The position numbers and the translations under genes are program-made. The notes beneath the pieces were generated by a model that was given only the letters and a program-made list of their open reading frames with translations, ran no database searches and was not told the origin of the DNA. Of a stretch of 43,337 nucleotides of DNA, positions 33,251 to 41,139 are shown in pieces (position 1 is the stretch's first letter; each line of letters starts with the position of its first letter). The stretch comes from an uncultured Clostridia bacterium (GTDB lineage Bacteria > Bacillota > Clostridia > Christensenellales > UBA1242). The stretch lies in contig CALVNZ010000006.1 in the NCBI GenBank assembly GCA_944350115.1, positions 1-43,337 on the forward strand, given 5' to 3'.

Positions 33251-34270
33251 CTATTTCATTTGCTTTAAAAATCTTACATCATTTTTAAACATATTTCTCA
33301 AATCTGTAATGCCATCATAAACCATTGCAAACCTGTCAACACCAAAGCCAAATGCAAAGCCTCGGTATTTTTTGCTGTCAATTCCTGACATTTCAAGAAC
33401 TTTTGGATTGACAACCCCTGCACCAAGCAATTCCAAAAAGCCTGTTCCTTTGCAAACTTTGCAACCTTTCCCATGACAAGTTGGACAACTCACGTCAACT
33501 TCAACACTTGGTTCAGTAAATGGGAAAAAGCTAGGTCTAAATCTAATTGTCGTTTCTTCACCAAAGACCTTTTTCATCATGCTTGTAAGCATTGCTTTTA
33601 AATCAGCCATAGAAACATTTTCATCAATCACCAATCCTTCAAGTTGGTGGAACACAGGTGAATGTGTGCCATCACTATCATTTCTGTAAACTCTTCCAGG
33701 TGAAATGATTTTTATAGGTGGAGCAAGTTTTTCCATTGCTCTCACTTGAACAGAAGATGTTTGGGATCGAAGCAATATGTTTTCAGTAATAAAAAACGTA
33801 TCTTGCATATCTCTTGAAGGATGATTTTTAGGAATGTTCAGTCCTTCAAAATTATAATAATCTGTTTCAATTTCAGGGCCTTCAACAACTTTAAATCCCA
33901 TAGCCACACAAATATCAATAAGCTTGTTAAACATTCTTGTCGTTGGATGCAAAGCCCCTTTTTCATGATTAATACCCGGCTCGGTAATGTCAACAGCACT
34001 CTTTGCAAGTTCTTTTTCAAGTTCAATTTTATTGAAAACTTCTTCTTTTTCCAAAATCGCGCTTTCAATTTTTTCACGAGCTTCATTAACAAGTGCGCCA
34101 AATTTTGGCCTGTCCTCTGGCGCAACATCTCTCATGCCACGCAAAATGCTTGTAAGCTCTCCTTGTTTTCCTAAAACTTTAACTTTAATCTCTGTCAAAG
34201 AGGTTTTGTCATTTGCATTTGCAATCTCTTTTAAACTTTCTGTTAAAATCTGGTTTAATTTTTCTTCCAT
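33251..34270 (-). CDS. pheS: Phenylalanyl-tRNA synthetase alpha subunit
   Basis: The 339-residue catalytic alpha subunit. N-terminal coiled coil (about residues 1-85), then class II core: HPTTRMFNKLIDICVAMGFK, motif 2 at GRVYRNDSDGTHSPVFHQLEG, and motif 3 GFAFGFGVDRFAMV. The phenylalanine-site region FPFTEPSVEVDV is intact. A Cys cluster CPTCHGKGCKVCKGTG (about 260-275) is seen in many Gram-positive PheS proteins and may bind zinc. GGAGAGAAA precedes the ATG. Expression is controlled by the upstream Phe T-box. Confidence 0.97.
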   Translation of the reverse strand: MEEKLNQILTESLKEIANANDKTSLTEIKVKVLGKQGELTSILRGMRDVAPEDRPKFGALVNEAREKIESAILEKEEVFNKIELEKELAKSAVDITEPGINHEKGALHPTTRMFNKLIDICVAMGFKVVEGPEIETDYYNFEGLNIPKNHPSRDMQDTFFITENILLRSQTSSVQVRAMEKLAPPIKIISPGRVYRNDSDGTHSPVFHQLEGLVIDENVSMADLKAMLTSMMKKVFGEETTIRFRPSFFPFTEPSVEVDVSCPTCHGKGCKVCKGTGFLELLGAGVVNPKVLEMSGIDSKKYRGFAFGFGVDRFAMVYDGITDLRNMFKNDVRFLKQMK

Positions 34271-34283
34271 TTTCTCTCCTTTA

Positions 34284-34317
34284 ACAAAAAAGCCCTCGCC
34301 TAAACATTAGGGCGAGA
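34284..34317 (-). terminator. T-box regulated terminator before pheS
   Basis: Minus strand GCTCTCGCCCTAA, loop TGT, TTAGGCGAGGGC and then TTTTTT. The left arm overlaps the antiterminator part of the T-box. Confidence 0.9.
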
Positions 34318-34534
34318 GCATCTCACGCGTTACCACCTAACTTCAACCAAAAGGTTCTCAATTCGCGATATCACGGTCGCCCCCGATCCAACCTACTCGC
34401 TTTTTAAAGTTTCAGCCAGACAGCTAAAAGGTGAATTCTTTGTTTTCGCATAATAGCTCAATCACAGCGCAAAGTTGAACCTCTCTGAAATATGCTTTTA
34501 AAACAAATACTTGTCCTTCATCATCGCTTTTTAC
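34284..34534 (-). promoter_or_regulatory. T-box leader, tRNA-Phe specific
   Basis: A tRNA-sensing riboswitch: uncharged tRNA-Phe stabilises an antiterminator and allows read-through into pheS. On the minus strand I see Stem I start GATGAAGGACAAGTA, the AGAGAGG distal motif, and a specifier TTC followed by A at 34435-34433 in AAGAATTCACC. GGCTGAAAC closes Stem I, the T-box is TAGGTGGTAACGCG (34339-34326), and the terminator follows. The usual T-box is AGGGTGGNACCGCG, so this one has a few changes (notably GTAACGCG). The UUC specifier matches the downstream genes. Confidence 0.93.
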
Positions 34535-34540
34535 AGATAA

Positions 34541-34570
34541 AATTTAACATATTTACTTAATAAAAGTCAA
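34541..34570 (-). promoter_or_regulatory. Sigma-A promoter of the pheST operon
   Basis: Minus strand TTGACT (34570-34565), 18 bases, TAAATT (34546-34541), leading into the T-box. It lies back to back with the promoter of the RluA-family gene. Confidence 0.7.
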
Positions 34571-34585
34571 CCAATATGATATACT
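34557..34585 (+). promoter_or_regulatory. Extended -10 promoter of the RluA-family gene, leaderless geometry
   Basis: TG-A-TATACT: extended -10 with hexamer at 34580-34585. The -35 position (34557-34562, TTAATA) is weak. The ATG at 34592 is six bases after the -10, without a ribosome-binding site. Confidence 0.65.
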
Positions 34586-34591
34586 TTTTCT

Positions 34592-35488
34592 ATGAAAATC
34601 TATTCTTTTACAGCCGACAAAAATTATAAACATCTTTATATGTTTTTAAAAGACTTGCAGTTTTCAGAAAGCCTTATCTCTTTTTTGCGTTCAAAGGCCG
34701 GAAGGATTTTAATAAACGAACAAACAGCAAACACTCAAAGTGTTTTAAAAAAAGGTGATATTGTAAAATTAGATGTCGAAGACGACGCATCAACCGATTT
34801 GCCAAAGAGCGATTTAAAGCTTGACATATTGTTTGAAGACGGTGATTTAATTGCAATAAACAAGCTATATGGAATTTCATGCATACCTTCAAGATCGCAT
34901 TATAAGGAAAATCTAGCAAACAGCGTTTGCTTTTATATGAAAGACACGAAAAATTTTGTTTACAGAGTTTTAGGTCGTTTAGATAAAGACACTTCTGGCG
35001 TTATCATTATTGCCAAAAACAGATTGGTCGCTGAACAACTAAAAATAGAAAAAACTTATATTGGCCTATGCGCTGGTCATTTCCCTTTTGAAAATTTAGA
35101 AATAAATTTGCCTATTTCAACTATTTCTAAAAATGGTGTCAATCAACAAAAACGAGAGTTTTTAACAGAAAAGCAAAAACAAAAACTTTTAGAAGAAGGC
35201 TTTCAAATAGATGAAAAACCTGCATTGACTTTTGTCAAAAAAGTAAAAGAATACAAAACTTGCACTTTGCTTGAATTTACTTTAAAAACAGGCAGAACTC
35301 ATCAAATAAGGTTGCATATGTCAGCTGTTGGATTTCCATTGTTAGACGATGCCTTGTATGGCAGTTCAACCACACAAGCTCGCACAAAATTACACTGCAA
35401 AAAAGCAAAATTAACCTTGCCTATTTTTCAATTTACAAAAACTATAAACACACCTATTCCTACAGATTTTAAAAAGTTTTTAAATTGA
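34592..35488 (+). CDS. RluA-family RNA pseudouridine synthase
   Basis: Converts uridines in rRNA or tRNA to pseudouridine. The 298-residue product has a partial S4-like N terminus (about residues 20-60, SLISFLRSKAGRILINEQ), the catalytic motif GRLDKDTSGVIIIAKN (about 128-143; Asp near 131), and the later family blocks FTLKTGRTHQIRLHMSAVGFPLLDD and LYGSS. The target site cannot be deduced. It stands alone with its own promoter and appears to have a leaderless start. It converges with yunB; I see no clear terminator in the 11-base gap. Confidence 0.9.
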   Translation: MKIYSFTADKNYKHLYMFLKDLQFSESLISFLRSKAGRILINEQTANTQSVLKKGDIVKLDVEDDASTDLPKSDLKLDILFEDGDLIAINKLYGISCIPSRSHYKENLANSVCFYMKDTKNFVYRVLGRLDKDTSGVIIIAKNRLVAEQLKIEKTYIGLCAGHFPFENLEINLPISTISKNGVNQQKREFLTEKQKQKLLEEGFQIDEKPALTFVKKVKEYKTCTLLEFTLKTGRTHQIRLHMSAVGFPLLDDALYGSSTTQARTKLHCKKAKLTLPIFQFTKTINTPIPTDFKKFLN

Positions 35489-35499
35489 ATAAAAGAAAT

Positions 35500-36171
35500 T
35501 TAACTGTTTTGAGCTTCACCTAAAACGGCATTTCCAAAATTTAAATAAACTTCTGGAACTTTACCGTTTATCAGGTTTTCACAAATTAAAACTTGCGTTA
35601 CAAAATCAACATGCTTCGTTGTCAAAGGCAAAATCACGCTAATTGTCACATTAACATCAATATAAACTGAATGCAATGTTTGGTTAATTCCCGCCTCTTT
35701 AAACAAGGAGGTAAATGAAGTAATAACTGAACCTATTGGCACAATATTTATTTTTACATCTGGGCCTAAACCAGACAAAGCGTTTATTCCAGTAAAAGAT
35801 CCAAGCGGAATATCAACACTATGCTGTCCCACCTCATCAAGATAAATTTGTGCTTTTGTTGAAAGTTCTCTTGCAAAATTATTTAATTCAATCGGATCAG
35901 CAGTAATTGTAGAAACCACGCCATCTTGCGCATAACTGATTTTCATAAAATCGTCATATTCATAATTTTCTTCTTGAATAACATCATAAATGGCATCACT
36001 TATTGCTGTGGTCGCAATTGAATCAACTTGTGCTCTTGAAACTTCAACAACTAAAGGACTTACAATGTAATGAAAATATAAAAAAACAATTAACACAAAA
36101 AATAAAACACAGCCAAGGCAAATGTAAGCCTTGGTTTTTAGGCTTAATCTTTTGTTCTTGACTTTTCTCAT
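35500..36171 (-). CDS. yunB: Sporulation protein YunB
   Basis: YunB is a mother-cell sporulation protein of unknown mechanism. The 223-residue product has one N-terminal membrane helix (about residues 13-36, AYICLGCVLFFVLIVFLYFHY) and a soluble domain. Family blocks seen are DSIATTAISDAIYDVI, IPLGSFTGINALSGLGP and the C-terminal TQVLICENLINGKVPEVYLN. No Shine-Dalgarno precedes the ATG; CATATATA ends six bases upstream and could be a sigma-E-like -10, but a -35 box is not convincing. It lies downstream of spoVAE after a 72-base gap with a short palindrome. Confidence 0.9.
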   Translation of the reverse strand: MRKVKNKRLSLKTKAYICLGCVLFFVLIVFLYFHYIVSPLVVEVSRAQVDSIATTAISDAIYDVIQEENYEYDDFMKISYAQDGVVSTITADPIELNNFARELSTKAQIYLDEVGQHSVDIPLGSFTGINALSGLGPDVKINIVPIGSVITSFTSLFKEAGINQTLHSVYIDVNVTISVILPLTTKHVDFVTQVLICENLINGKVPEVYLNFGNAVLGEAQNS

Positions 36172-36221
36172 ATTTTATATATATGAAGTCTTTTAAAAAA
36201 AGTTTACTCAATATATAGTGT

Positions 36222-36238
36222 GTATTATGACATAATAC
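36222..36238. repeat. Short palindrome after spoVAE
   Basis: GTATTATG-A-CATAATAC, an 8-bp perfect inverted repeat five bases beyond the spoVAE stop. It shares the TATTATG/CATAATA core with the larger palindromic elements. Confidence 0.6.
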
Positions 36239-36243
36239 TTAAT

Positions 36244-36597
36244 TTATTTTGTTCTTGACTTAAAAATTAAAGAAAACAAAAATGCAAAACCAACAGCAGC
36301 GGCAATTCCAGCAGCAGTCGCTTCTAGCCCACCAGTGAAAGCTCCCAAAAGTCCTCTTGATTCAACCGCAGACATTGCCCCTTTGGCAAGAGAAGCTCCA
36401 AAGCCAATAATCGGGACGTTTATTCCTGCTTGTGCAAATTGAGATATGGGATCAAAAATATTAAAGGCTTGCAAAACAACACCTATTAAAACAAATAGCA
36501 CTAAAATTCTTGCAGAGGTGATTTTTGTTGTAATAATTAAAACTTGTCCAAGCATACAAACCAGCCCACCGATTAAAAACACCCACAAAAACTCCAT
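36244..36597 (-). CDS. spoVAE: Stage V sporulation protein AE
   Basis: SpoVAE is a small membrane protein of the channel that moves calcium-dipicolinate into the forespore and out at germination. I use ATG 36597 (117 residues): GGGGGTG sits just upstream, and the product starts MEFLWVFLIGGLVCMLGQ as the family does. Four hydrophobic helices, with FGASLAKGAMSAVESRGLLGAFTGGLEA as two family stretches read together. The start lies one base after the spoVAD stop. Confidence 0.93.
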   Translation of the reverse strand: MEFLWVFLIGGLVCMLGQVLIITTKITSARILVLFVLIGVVLQAFNIFDPISQFAQAGINVPIIGFGASLAKGAMSAVESRGLLGAFTGGLEATAAGIAAAVGFAFLFSLIFKSRTK

Positions 36598-36598
36598 T

Positions 36599-37591
36599 TC
36601 ACACCCCCATTTCCAAAACAATAGCATGGCTTATTCCAGGAATAGACTCGCCTTGTTGAGATGCAGTTGGCGACATTAAGGCACCAGTAGGAGCGAATAA
36701 AACTCTTTTAAAAACCCCCGCTTTCATTTTTTTTATGATATAGCCATTCAAAACAGAGGCGCTTGCCCCACATCCACTTCCCCCACACATTGCATCTTGT
36801 TTTCGTGTAAAAAAGCTATGCCCACAGTCGCTATAATTTTTGCCTAATTTAAAGCCTTTTGCCTCCAACATGTCAATTAAAATTTCTGAGCCAAGTTTTC
36901 CCAAATCACCAGTCACTATCAAATCATAATCTTCAGGATTTTGTTTTGTCTCTTTAAAATGTGCTGCAAGCGTGTCAGCTGCGGCAGGCGCCATCGCAGC
37001 ACCCATATTATTGACATCGCTAATGCCAAGATCAATAACTTTACCAAAAGTAACCATTGCTATTTCAGGCCCTTCGCCCTCTAACGACAACACACTTGCG
37101 CCTGAAGCCGTAACCGTCCATTGAGAAGTTGGCACTCTTTGGCAACCTAGTTCCAAAGGAAATCTAAACTGCCTTTCTGCTGTTGAAAAATGAGAACCAG
37201 TGGCGCAAACGACATTTTTATAATGCCCTCCATTTATCAAAACTGCGCCAACCGCCAAAGATTCCGCCATAGTTGAGCATGCACCAAAAAGGCCTAAAAA
37301 CGGCATATTAAAAGCTCTTGCCGTATATGAAGAAGAAATAATTTGATTCAACAAATCACCTGCAAGCATAAGATTTATGTCGCTCACCATTAATCCTGCA
37401 TTTTGAATCGCTCCTGTTACAGCGATTTCAAGCATTTTTCTTTCAGCCTGCTCATATGTTTTTTCTCCAAATCTATCACATTTCATGATGTAATCAAAAT
37501 ACTTTCCAAAAGGGCCCTTTCCTTCTTTGGGCCCTGCTATTGAATAACTGCCAATTATTTTCGGCCTATTTTTTAATTTAAATGTCTGCAT
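36599..37591 (-). CDS. spoVAD: Stage V sporulation protein AD
   Basis: SpoVAD is a soluble, thiolase-fold protein that binds dipicolinic acid for the SpoVA channel. The 330-residue product starts at ATG 37591 (MQTFKLKNRPKIIGSYSIAG), with GTGGGGTTG upstream. It carries family blocks GPFGKYFDYI, FGACSTMAESLAVG, CATGSHFSTAERQFRFPLE and SDCGHSFFTRKQDAMCGGSG. The frame extends 12 codons further upstream but that would overlap spoVAC. One base separates it from spoVAC and from spoVAE. Confidence 0.95.
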   Translation of the reverse strand: MQTFKLKNRPKIIGSYSIAGPKEGKGPFGKYFDYIMKCDRFGEKTYEQAERKMLEIAVTGAIQNAGLMVSDINLMLAGDLLNQIISSSYTARAFNMPFLGLFGACSTMAESLAVGAVLINGGHYKNVVCATGSHFSTAERQFRFPLELGCQRVPTSQWTVTASGASVLSLEGEGPEIAMVTFGKVIDLGISDVNNMGAAMAPAAADTLAAHFKETKQNPEDYDLIVTGDLGKLGSEILIDMLEAKGFKLGKNYSDCGHSFFTRKQDAMCGGSGCGASASVLNGYIIKKMKAGVFKRVLFAPTGALMSPTASQQGESIPGISHAIVLEMGV

Positions 37592-37592
37592 T

Positions 37593-38048
37593 TTAAAACA
37601 ACCCCACAATATAATAAATAACTCCAACTAAAACACTTGAAACCACACCTGAAACAATTACTGGTCCAGCTATACTAAACATTTTTACGCACGTGCCATA
37701 AATGATGCCTTCATGCTTAAATTCAATCGCTGGAGAAGCGATAGAGTTAGAGAACCCGGTTATGGGAACTATGGTTCCTGCACCAGCAAATTTCCCAATT
37801 TTGTCAAACACACCAACCGCTGTTAAAAATGATGCAATAAAAATTAATGCCACCAAAGTCCAAGCCCACGCTGTTTGTTCAGCCATAGACGGAAACAAAT
37901 ATAGAATTAATTCGTTTATTCCCTGCCCTAAAAGACAAACCAAACCTCCAACCCAAAAAGCATTAAAGAGGCTTGGCCATGGTTTTGTTTTTGGTATTCT
38001 TGCCTCCACATACGCGTTGTATGCTTCATTTAATTTTTCATTTTTCAT
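37593..38048 (-). CDS. spoVAC: Stage V sporulation protein AC
   Basis: SpoVAC is a membrane protein proposed to be the mechanosensitive pore of the SpoVA channel. I use ATG 38048 (151 residues, MKNEKLNEAYNAYVEARIPK) with CGGAGA upstream; a TTG at 38078 is less likely. The typical PKTKPWPSLFNAFWVGGLVCLLGQ region, split here between residues 19 and 42, and five hydrophobic helices are visible. It is first in the AC-AD-AE operon; spoVAA and spoVAB are missing. I could not find a convincing sigma-G promoter upstream on this strand. Confidence 0.94.
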   Translation of the reverse strand: MKNEKLNEAYNAYVEARIPKTKPWPSLFNAFWVGGLVCLLGQGINELILYLFPSMAEQTAWAWTLVALIFIASFLTAVGVFDKIGKFAGAGTIVPITGFSNSIASPAIEFKHEGIIYGTCVKMFSIAGPVIVSGVVSSVLVGVIYYIVGLF

Positions 38049-38087
38049 TTCAATAATCTCCGATAAAATTTTTGACAAATCTTTACA

Positions 38088-38118
38088 CGAATAAACCTAT
38101 AATTTATTGCTCAAACTA
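38088..38118 (+). promoter_or_regulatory. Possible sigma-G/sigma-F promoter of the lipoprotein gene
   Basis: CGAATA (38088-38093), 18 bases, CAAACTA (38112-38118) resembles the sigma-G pattern (TGAATA, 17-18, CATACTA; 5 of 6 and 6 of 7). A sigma-A reading (TTGACA at 38072 with TATAAT at 38098) would need a 20-base spacer. Pattern match only. Confidence 0.4.
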
Positions 38119-38142
38119 ACTGTGTAAAAGGAGTATTTTTTT

Positions 38143-39540
38143 ATGAAAAAAACATTAATTTTTGGATTGACTCTTGTTTCGGCCTTTGCTTTAACTGGTT
38201 GCTCAACTTCAAATGAAAAAGCAATCATAGACCGCCTTTCTCATCAGTTAGACAGAACAACAAATGCTGTAAATTTAGTTGCAAATGATAATGTAAACGA
38301 ATTAACACTTGAAGGCGTATCAAAACTTTTCAACGACAAAGCAACTCAAACAGATTTAACGACGCTTTCAAATGCCTATCAAGCATCCGCAAAATCTGCT
38401 TCTAGCACTAGTGAATCATCAAACAAAATTCATAGGAAAATAAAAAGCATAAAAAAGTCTTTGGCAGGCGGAATTAAGCTTGGCAATGAAAACGCTAGCG
38501 CTATAAACGACTTGACTACAAGCATGCAAAAATATACAACCAGCTTAAACAAAACAAAATCAGATTATAAAAACACTGCAAAAAACATAAACAAATTAAA
38601 CGACACAAATTCAAGCGAACTAGAAGCCAAATTAACGAGACTTTCTTGCTGTGTCGAAGCCAGAAATTGTTATATGCAAAATCTTTTACTTACACTTGAA
38701 AACATTGAAAATATTTTAAAATCAATAGAAGACACCGATGAAGAAAACATAAATATTCCATCTCAAAATTCAGATGATCTAAATGAGCAAGCTCAAACAA
38801 TAAATGAAAATACAAGTCAAAATCTAAACAATCAAAACATTCCTAATGGTTATCCAGCAAACAACAATTTTTTAAATAACAACGCATATAATAATGGCTT
38901 AAACGGCTATCCAAATTTTGCCGGAACAAACGGCTTTGGTTATGGATATAATGGCAATTGGCGCGGTGGATTTAATCCAGACAGGAACACTGACACATAT
39001 GGCCCAGGCATAACAAACATAGACACTTATAAGTTTTACGGCAACAACAGAAGATTCCAAGGTTCTAATGGAATAACAATGATTGATGATGAAAATTTAA
39101 CCCAACAAGATGACACTGAAAATGAAAATTCAGCAATTTTAGAAGATGAATCTTTGTCAGCAGAAAAATCTTTTGTAGACAGCTCAATTTTAGAAAATGA
39201 AGAAAACACCGATAATTTAAACAAATCTCAAATTGCAACAAAATCATCAATAATCGACAATCAAACGAATTCTCCAAAATTAAGACCAAATATAAAACCT
39301 AGAAAAAATATGGATTTACAAAACGGTGTAAACGATTCAGAACCCGATTTTGAAGTAAATCCCATTGACAACAAAGATGATGAAAAAGGAGAACTTACAA
39401 CAAACACAGAAACAAACGATTTAAAAATTCGTTCTGTAAGCACAGACATAGAAAAAAGTTTTGGCGAAGACAAGCCAAAAGGACACACTCAAACTACAAG
39501 CGCCGACATAAATAAAAAAATTGAAAAACTAATAAAATAA
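38143..39540 (+). CDS. Lipoprotein of unknown function in the sporulation cluster
   Basis: I do not recognise this 465-residue protein. It has a lipoprotein signal peptide with lipobox ALTGC (Cys at about residue 20). Residues about 25-190 are Asn/Ser/Thr/Lys-rich and probably helical (DRLSHQLDRTTNAVNLVAND; KIHRKIKSIKKSLAGG) with a Cys-containing block LSCCVEARNCYMQNL. Residues about 225-310 are low-complexity Asn/Gly/Tyr-rich and include GFGYGYNGNWRGGFNPD and NIDTYKFYGNNRRFQ. The tail is acidic and disordered. It lies between sigF and spoVAC on the opposite strand, where Bacillus has spoVAA-spoVAB, and has a sigma-G-like promoter. AAAGGAG precedes the ATG. A spore-membrane role is inference. 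Confidence 0.85.
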   Translation: MKKTLIFGLTLVSAFALTGCSTSNEKAIIDRLSHQLDRTTNAVNLVANDNVNELTLEGVSKLFNDKATQTDLTTLSNAYQASAKSASSTSESSNKIHRKIKSIKKSLAGGIKLGNENASAINDLTTSMQKYTTSLNKTKSDYKNTAKNINKLNDTNSSELEAKLTRLSCCVEARNCYMQNLLLTLENIENILKSIEDTDEENINIPSQNSDDLNEQAQTINENTSQNLNNQNIPNGYPANNNFLNNNAYNNGLNGYPNFAGTNGFGYGYNGNWRGGFNPDRNTDTYGPGITNIDTYKFYGNNRRFQGSNGITMIDDENLTQQDDTENENSAILEDESLSAEKSFVDSSILENEENTDNLNKSQIATKSSIIDNQTNSPKLRPNIKPRKNMDLQNGVNDSEPDFEVNPIDNKDDEKGELTTNTETNDLKIRSVSTDIEKSFGEDKPKGHTQTTSADINKKIEKLIK

Positions 39541-39564
39541 GCTGTCATTATGACAGCTTTTTTT
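39539..39564 (+). terminator. Terminator after the lipoprotein gene, overlapping the sigF end
   Basis: AAGCTGTCA, loop TTA, TGACAGCTT then T's to 39564. The hairpin uses the last sigF codons on the other strand; in the sigF direction the T-run is interrupted (TTATTTTATT). Confidence 0.85.
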
Positions 39565-40273
39565 TCAATCCATTTAAAATTCGATTTTCAAGCCTGGAAA
39601 CTTGAACTTGTGATATGTGCAATTTCTCGGCAATTTCACTTTGAGTTTTATCATAAAAATATCTCATCATTATTATTGTACGATCTCGTTTCGAAAGTCC
39701 ATTTAATATTTCTCTAACTGTTATTTTATCCATCAAACTTTCATCGTTATATTGAGCATCAACTCCATCGATGACTAGCATGTTGCTTTGGGATTTTGAA
39801 TTTTCCATTGGCGCATAAAGCGAAACCGGCATACGAGAAGAATCCATCGCCATGACAACTTCCCCTTCTTCAACTTGAAAATGTTTTGCAATTTCCAAAA
39901 CACTTGGGCTTGTCTTATTGTCTATTATAAACTGATTTACAAATTTATTAATTTTCAAATTTAAAGATTTAATAGCACGCGAAACTTTAATGGCTCCATC
40001 GTCTCTCATGAATCTTTTAATTTCACCAATAACCATAGGAACAACATAGGTTGAAAATTTAACATTAAATTCTGGATTAAAATTTTTGATAGCTTTAACA
40101 AAACCTAGACAACCTAATTGATATAGGTCATCATATTCAAGCCCTTTTCCACAAAATCTTTTTATAATGCTTTTTATTAATGGAGAATTTTCTTCAATGA
40201 GTTTGTTTTTAGCAATCTCATCACCATTTTGGGCATTTTTAACAAGACTTCTAATTTCATCTGCGTCCAGCAT
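39548..40273 (-). CDS. sigF: RNA polymerase sigma-F factor
   Basis: Sigma F is the first forespore-specific sigma factor. The 241-residue product has region 2 with LEYDDLYQLGCLGFVKAIKN and FSTYVVPMVIGEIKRFMRDD, region 3 (about residues 95-160), and region 4 with MRYFYDKTQSEIAEKLHISQ followed by VQVSRLE. The order spoIIAA-spoIIAB-sigF is canonical. It overlaps spoIIAB by 17 bases. sigF and sigG are close relatives; the operon context decides for sigF. Confidence 0.95.
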   Translation of the reverse strand: MLDADEIRSLVKNAQNGDEIAKNKLIEENSPLIKSIIKRFCGKGLEYDDLYQLGCLGFVKAIKNFNPEFNVKFSTYVVPMVIGEIKRFMRDDGAIKVSRAIKSLNLKINKFVNQFIIDNKTSPSVLEIAKHFQVEEGEVVMAMDSSRMPVSLYAPMENSKSQSNMLVIDGVDAQYNDESLMDKITVREILNGLSKRDRTIIMMRYFYDKTQSEIAEKLHISQVQVSRLENRILNGLKKKLS

Positions 40274-40718
40274 ATGTTCCTTCTTGTAAAACGGCGCTTC
40301 TGCACGTTTTTCTCATCACTACTTTTACCCCTTTTTCTCCATTTTTAAACAACCCAACATTGTCCATAAACGTTTCCATGACAGAAAATCCCATTCCACT
40401 TCTTTCTTGATCCGGCTTTGTTGTGTAGAAAGGCTCACGCGCTTTATTAAAGTTTTTTATGCCAACGCCATTATCAGAAACACTAATTACAACATCTGAA
40501 CCATCAAGTTCGACTCTTAACTTAACAACACCTTGCCCATTTGGATAAGCATGCACAACAGCATTAGTGACAGCTTCTGAAACGGCTGTTTTAATGTCGC
40601 TGATTTCTTCAATCGAAGGATTTAATGGCAGACAAAATGTCGCAACACAAATACGAGCAAAGCTTTCATTAATTGAATCAGCTAAAAATTCCACTTCCAT
40701 AAAATTTTTTAATTTCAT
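40257..40718 (-). CDS. spoIIAB: Anti-sigma F factor and kinase SpoIIAB
   Basis: SpoIIAB holds sigma F inactive and phosphorylates SpoIIAA. The 153-residue product has the GHKL ATPase boxes: N box EAVTNAVVHAYPNGQG, G1 VSDNGVGIKNF, and G2 ERSGMGFSVMETFMD. GGGGGAAA precedes the ATG. The C terminus (about 12 residues after VVMRKT) is longer than usual because its end overlaps sigF by 17 bases. Confidence 0.95.
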   Translation of the reverse strand: MKLKNFMEVEFLADSINESFARICVATFCLPLNPSIEEISDIKTAVSEAVTNAVVHAYPNGQGVVKLRVELDGSDVVISVSDNGVGIKNFNKAREPFYTTKPDQERSGMGFSVMETFMDNVGLFKNGEKGVKVVMRKTCRSAVLQEGTYAGRR

Positions 40719-40727
40719 AATTTCCCC

Positions 40728-41036
40728 CTAAACAATTTTGGGCATAATGTCATAAAGCCCTGTCATTTTAAAAATTTTTTCCGCATGAGATGACGGATTG
40801 CAAATATAAATCGGAATATTTCTATCTTTCATTTTTTTATATCTTCCAATCAAAACACCAATACCTGTCGAATCCATAAAATCTAACTCTGAAAGGTCAA
40901 TTATGATTTGTTTAAATATTCCACTTCCAAAAGCTTTATCCATTTCTTCCCGAGTGTATGATGATGTATGTTCGTCTAATTCGCCACATAAAAGCACATA
41001 AAGAGTGCCATTGTAAATTCGCGACTTGATTTTCAT
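40728..41036 (-). CDS. spoIIAA: Anti-anti-sigma F factor SpoIIAA
   Basis: A 102-residue STAS-domain protein. In the unphosphorylated form it takes SpoIIAB away from sigma F. The phosphorylation site is Ser56 in LDFMDSTGIGVLIGRYK (Ser58 in Bacillus). GGGAGGG precedes the ATG. The region upstream is short, with a terminator ending the SDR gene; I see no clear sigma-H or sigma-A promoter. Confidence 0.95.
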   Translation of the reverse strand: MKIKSRIYNGTLYVLLCGELDEHTSSYTREEMDKAFGSGIFKQIIIDLSELDFMDSTGIGVLIGRYKKMKDRNIPIYICNPSSHAEKIFKMTGLYDIMPKIV

Positions 41037-41077
41037 TATTCCCTCCCACCAGCACTAATTTTAAATGTTTTAGACAT

Positions 41078-41114
41078 AAAAAAAATAAGCGCTTTTGTTG
41101 AAAAAGCACTTATT
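41078..41114 (-). terminator. Terminator after the SDR gene
   Basis: Minus strand AATAAGTGCTTTT, loop TCAAC, AAAAGCGCTTATT followed by T's (12 pairs plus one wobble). It separates degV-SDR from spoIIA. Confidence 0.88.
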
Positions 41115-41139
41115 TAAAAGAATGATTAAAAGTGTTATT

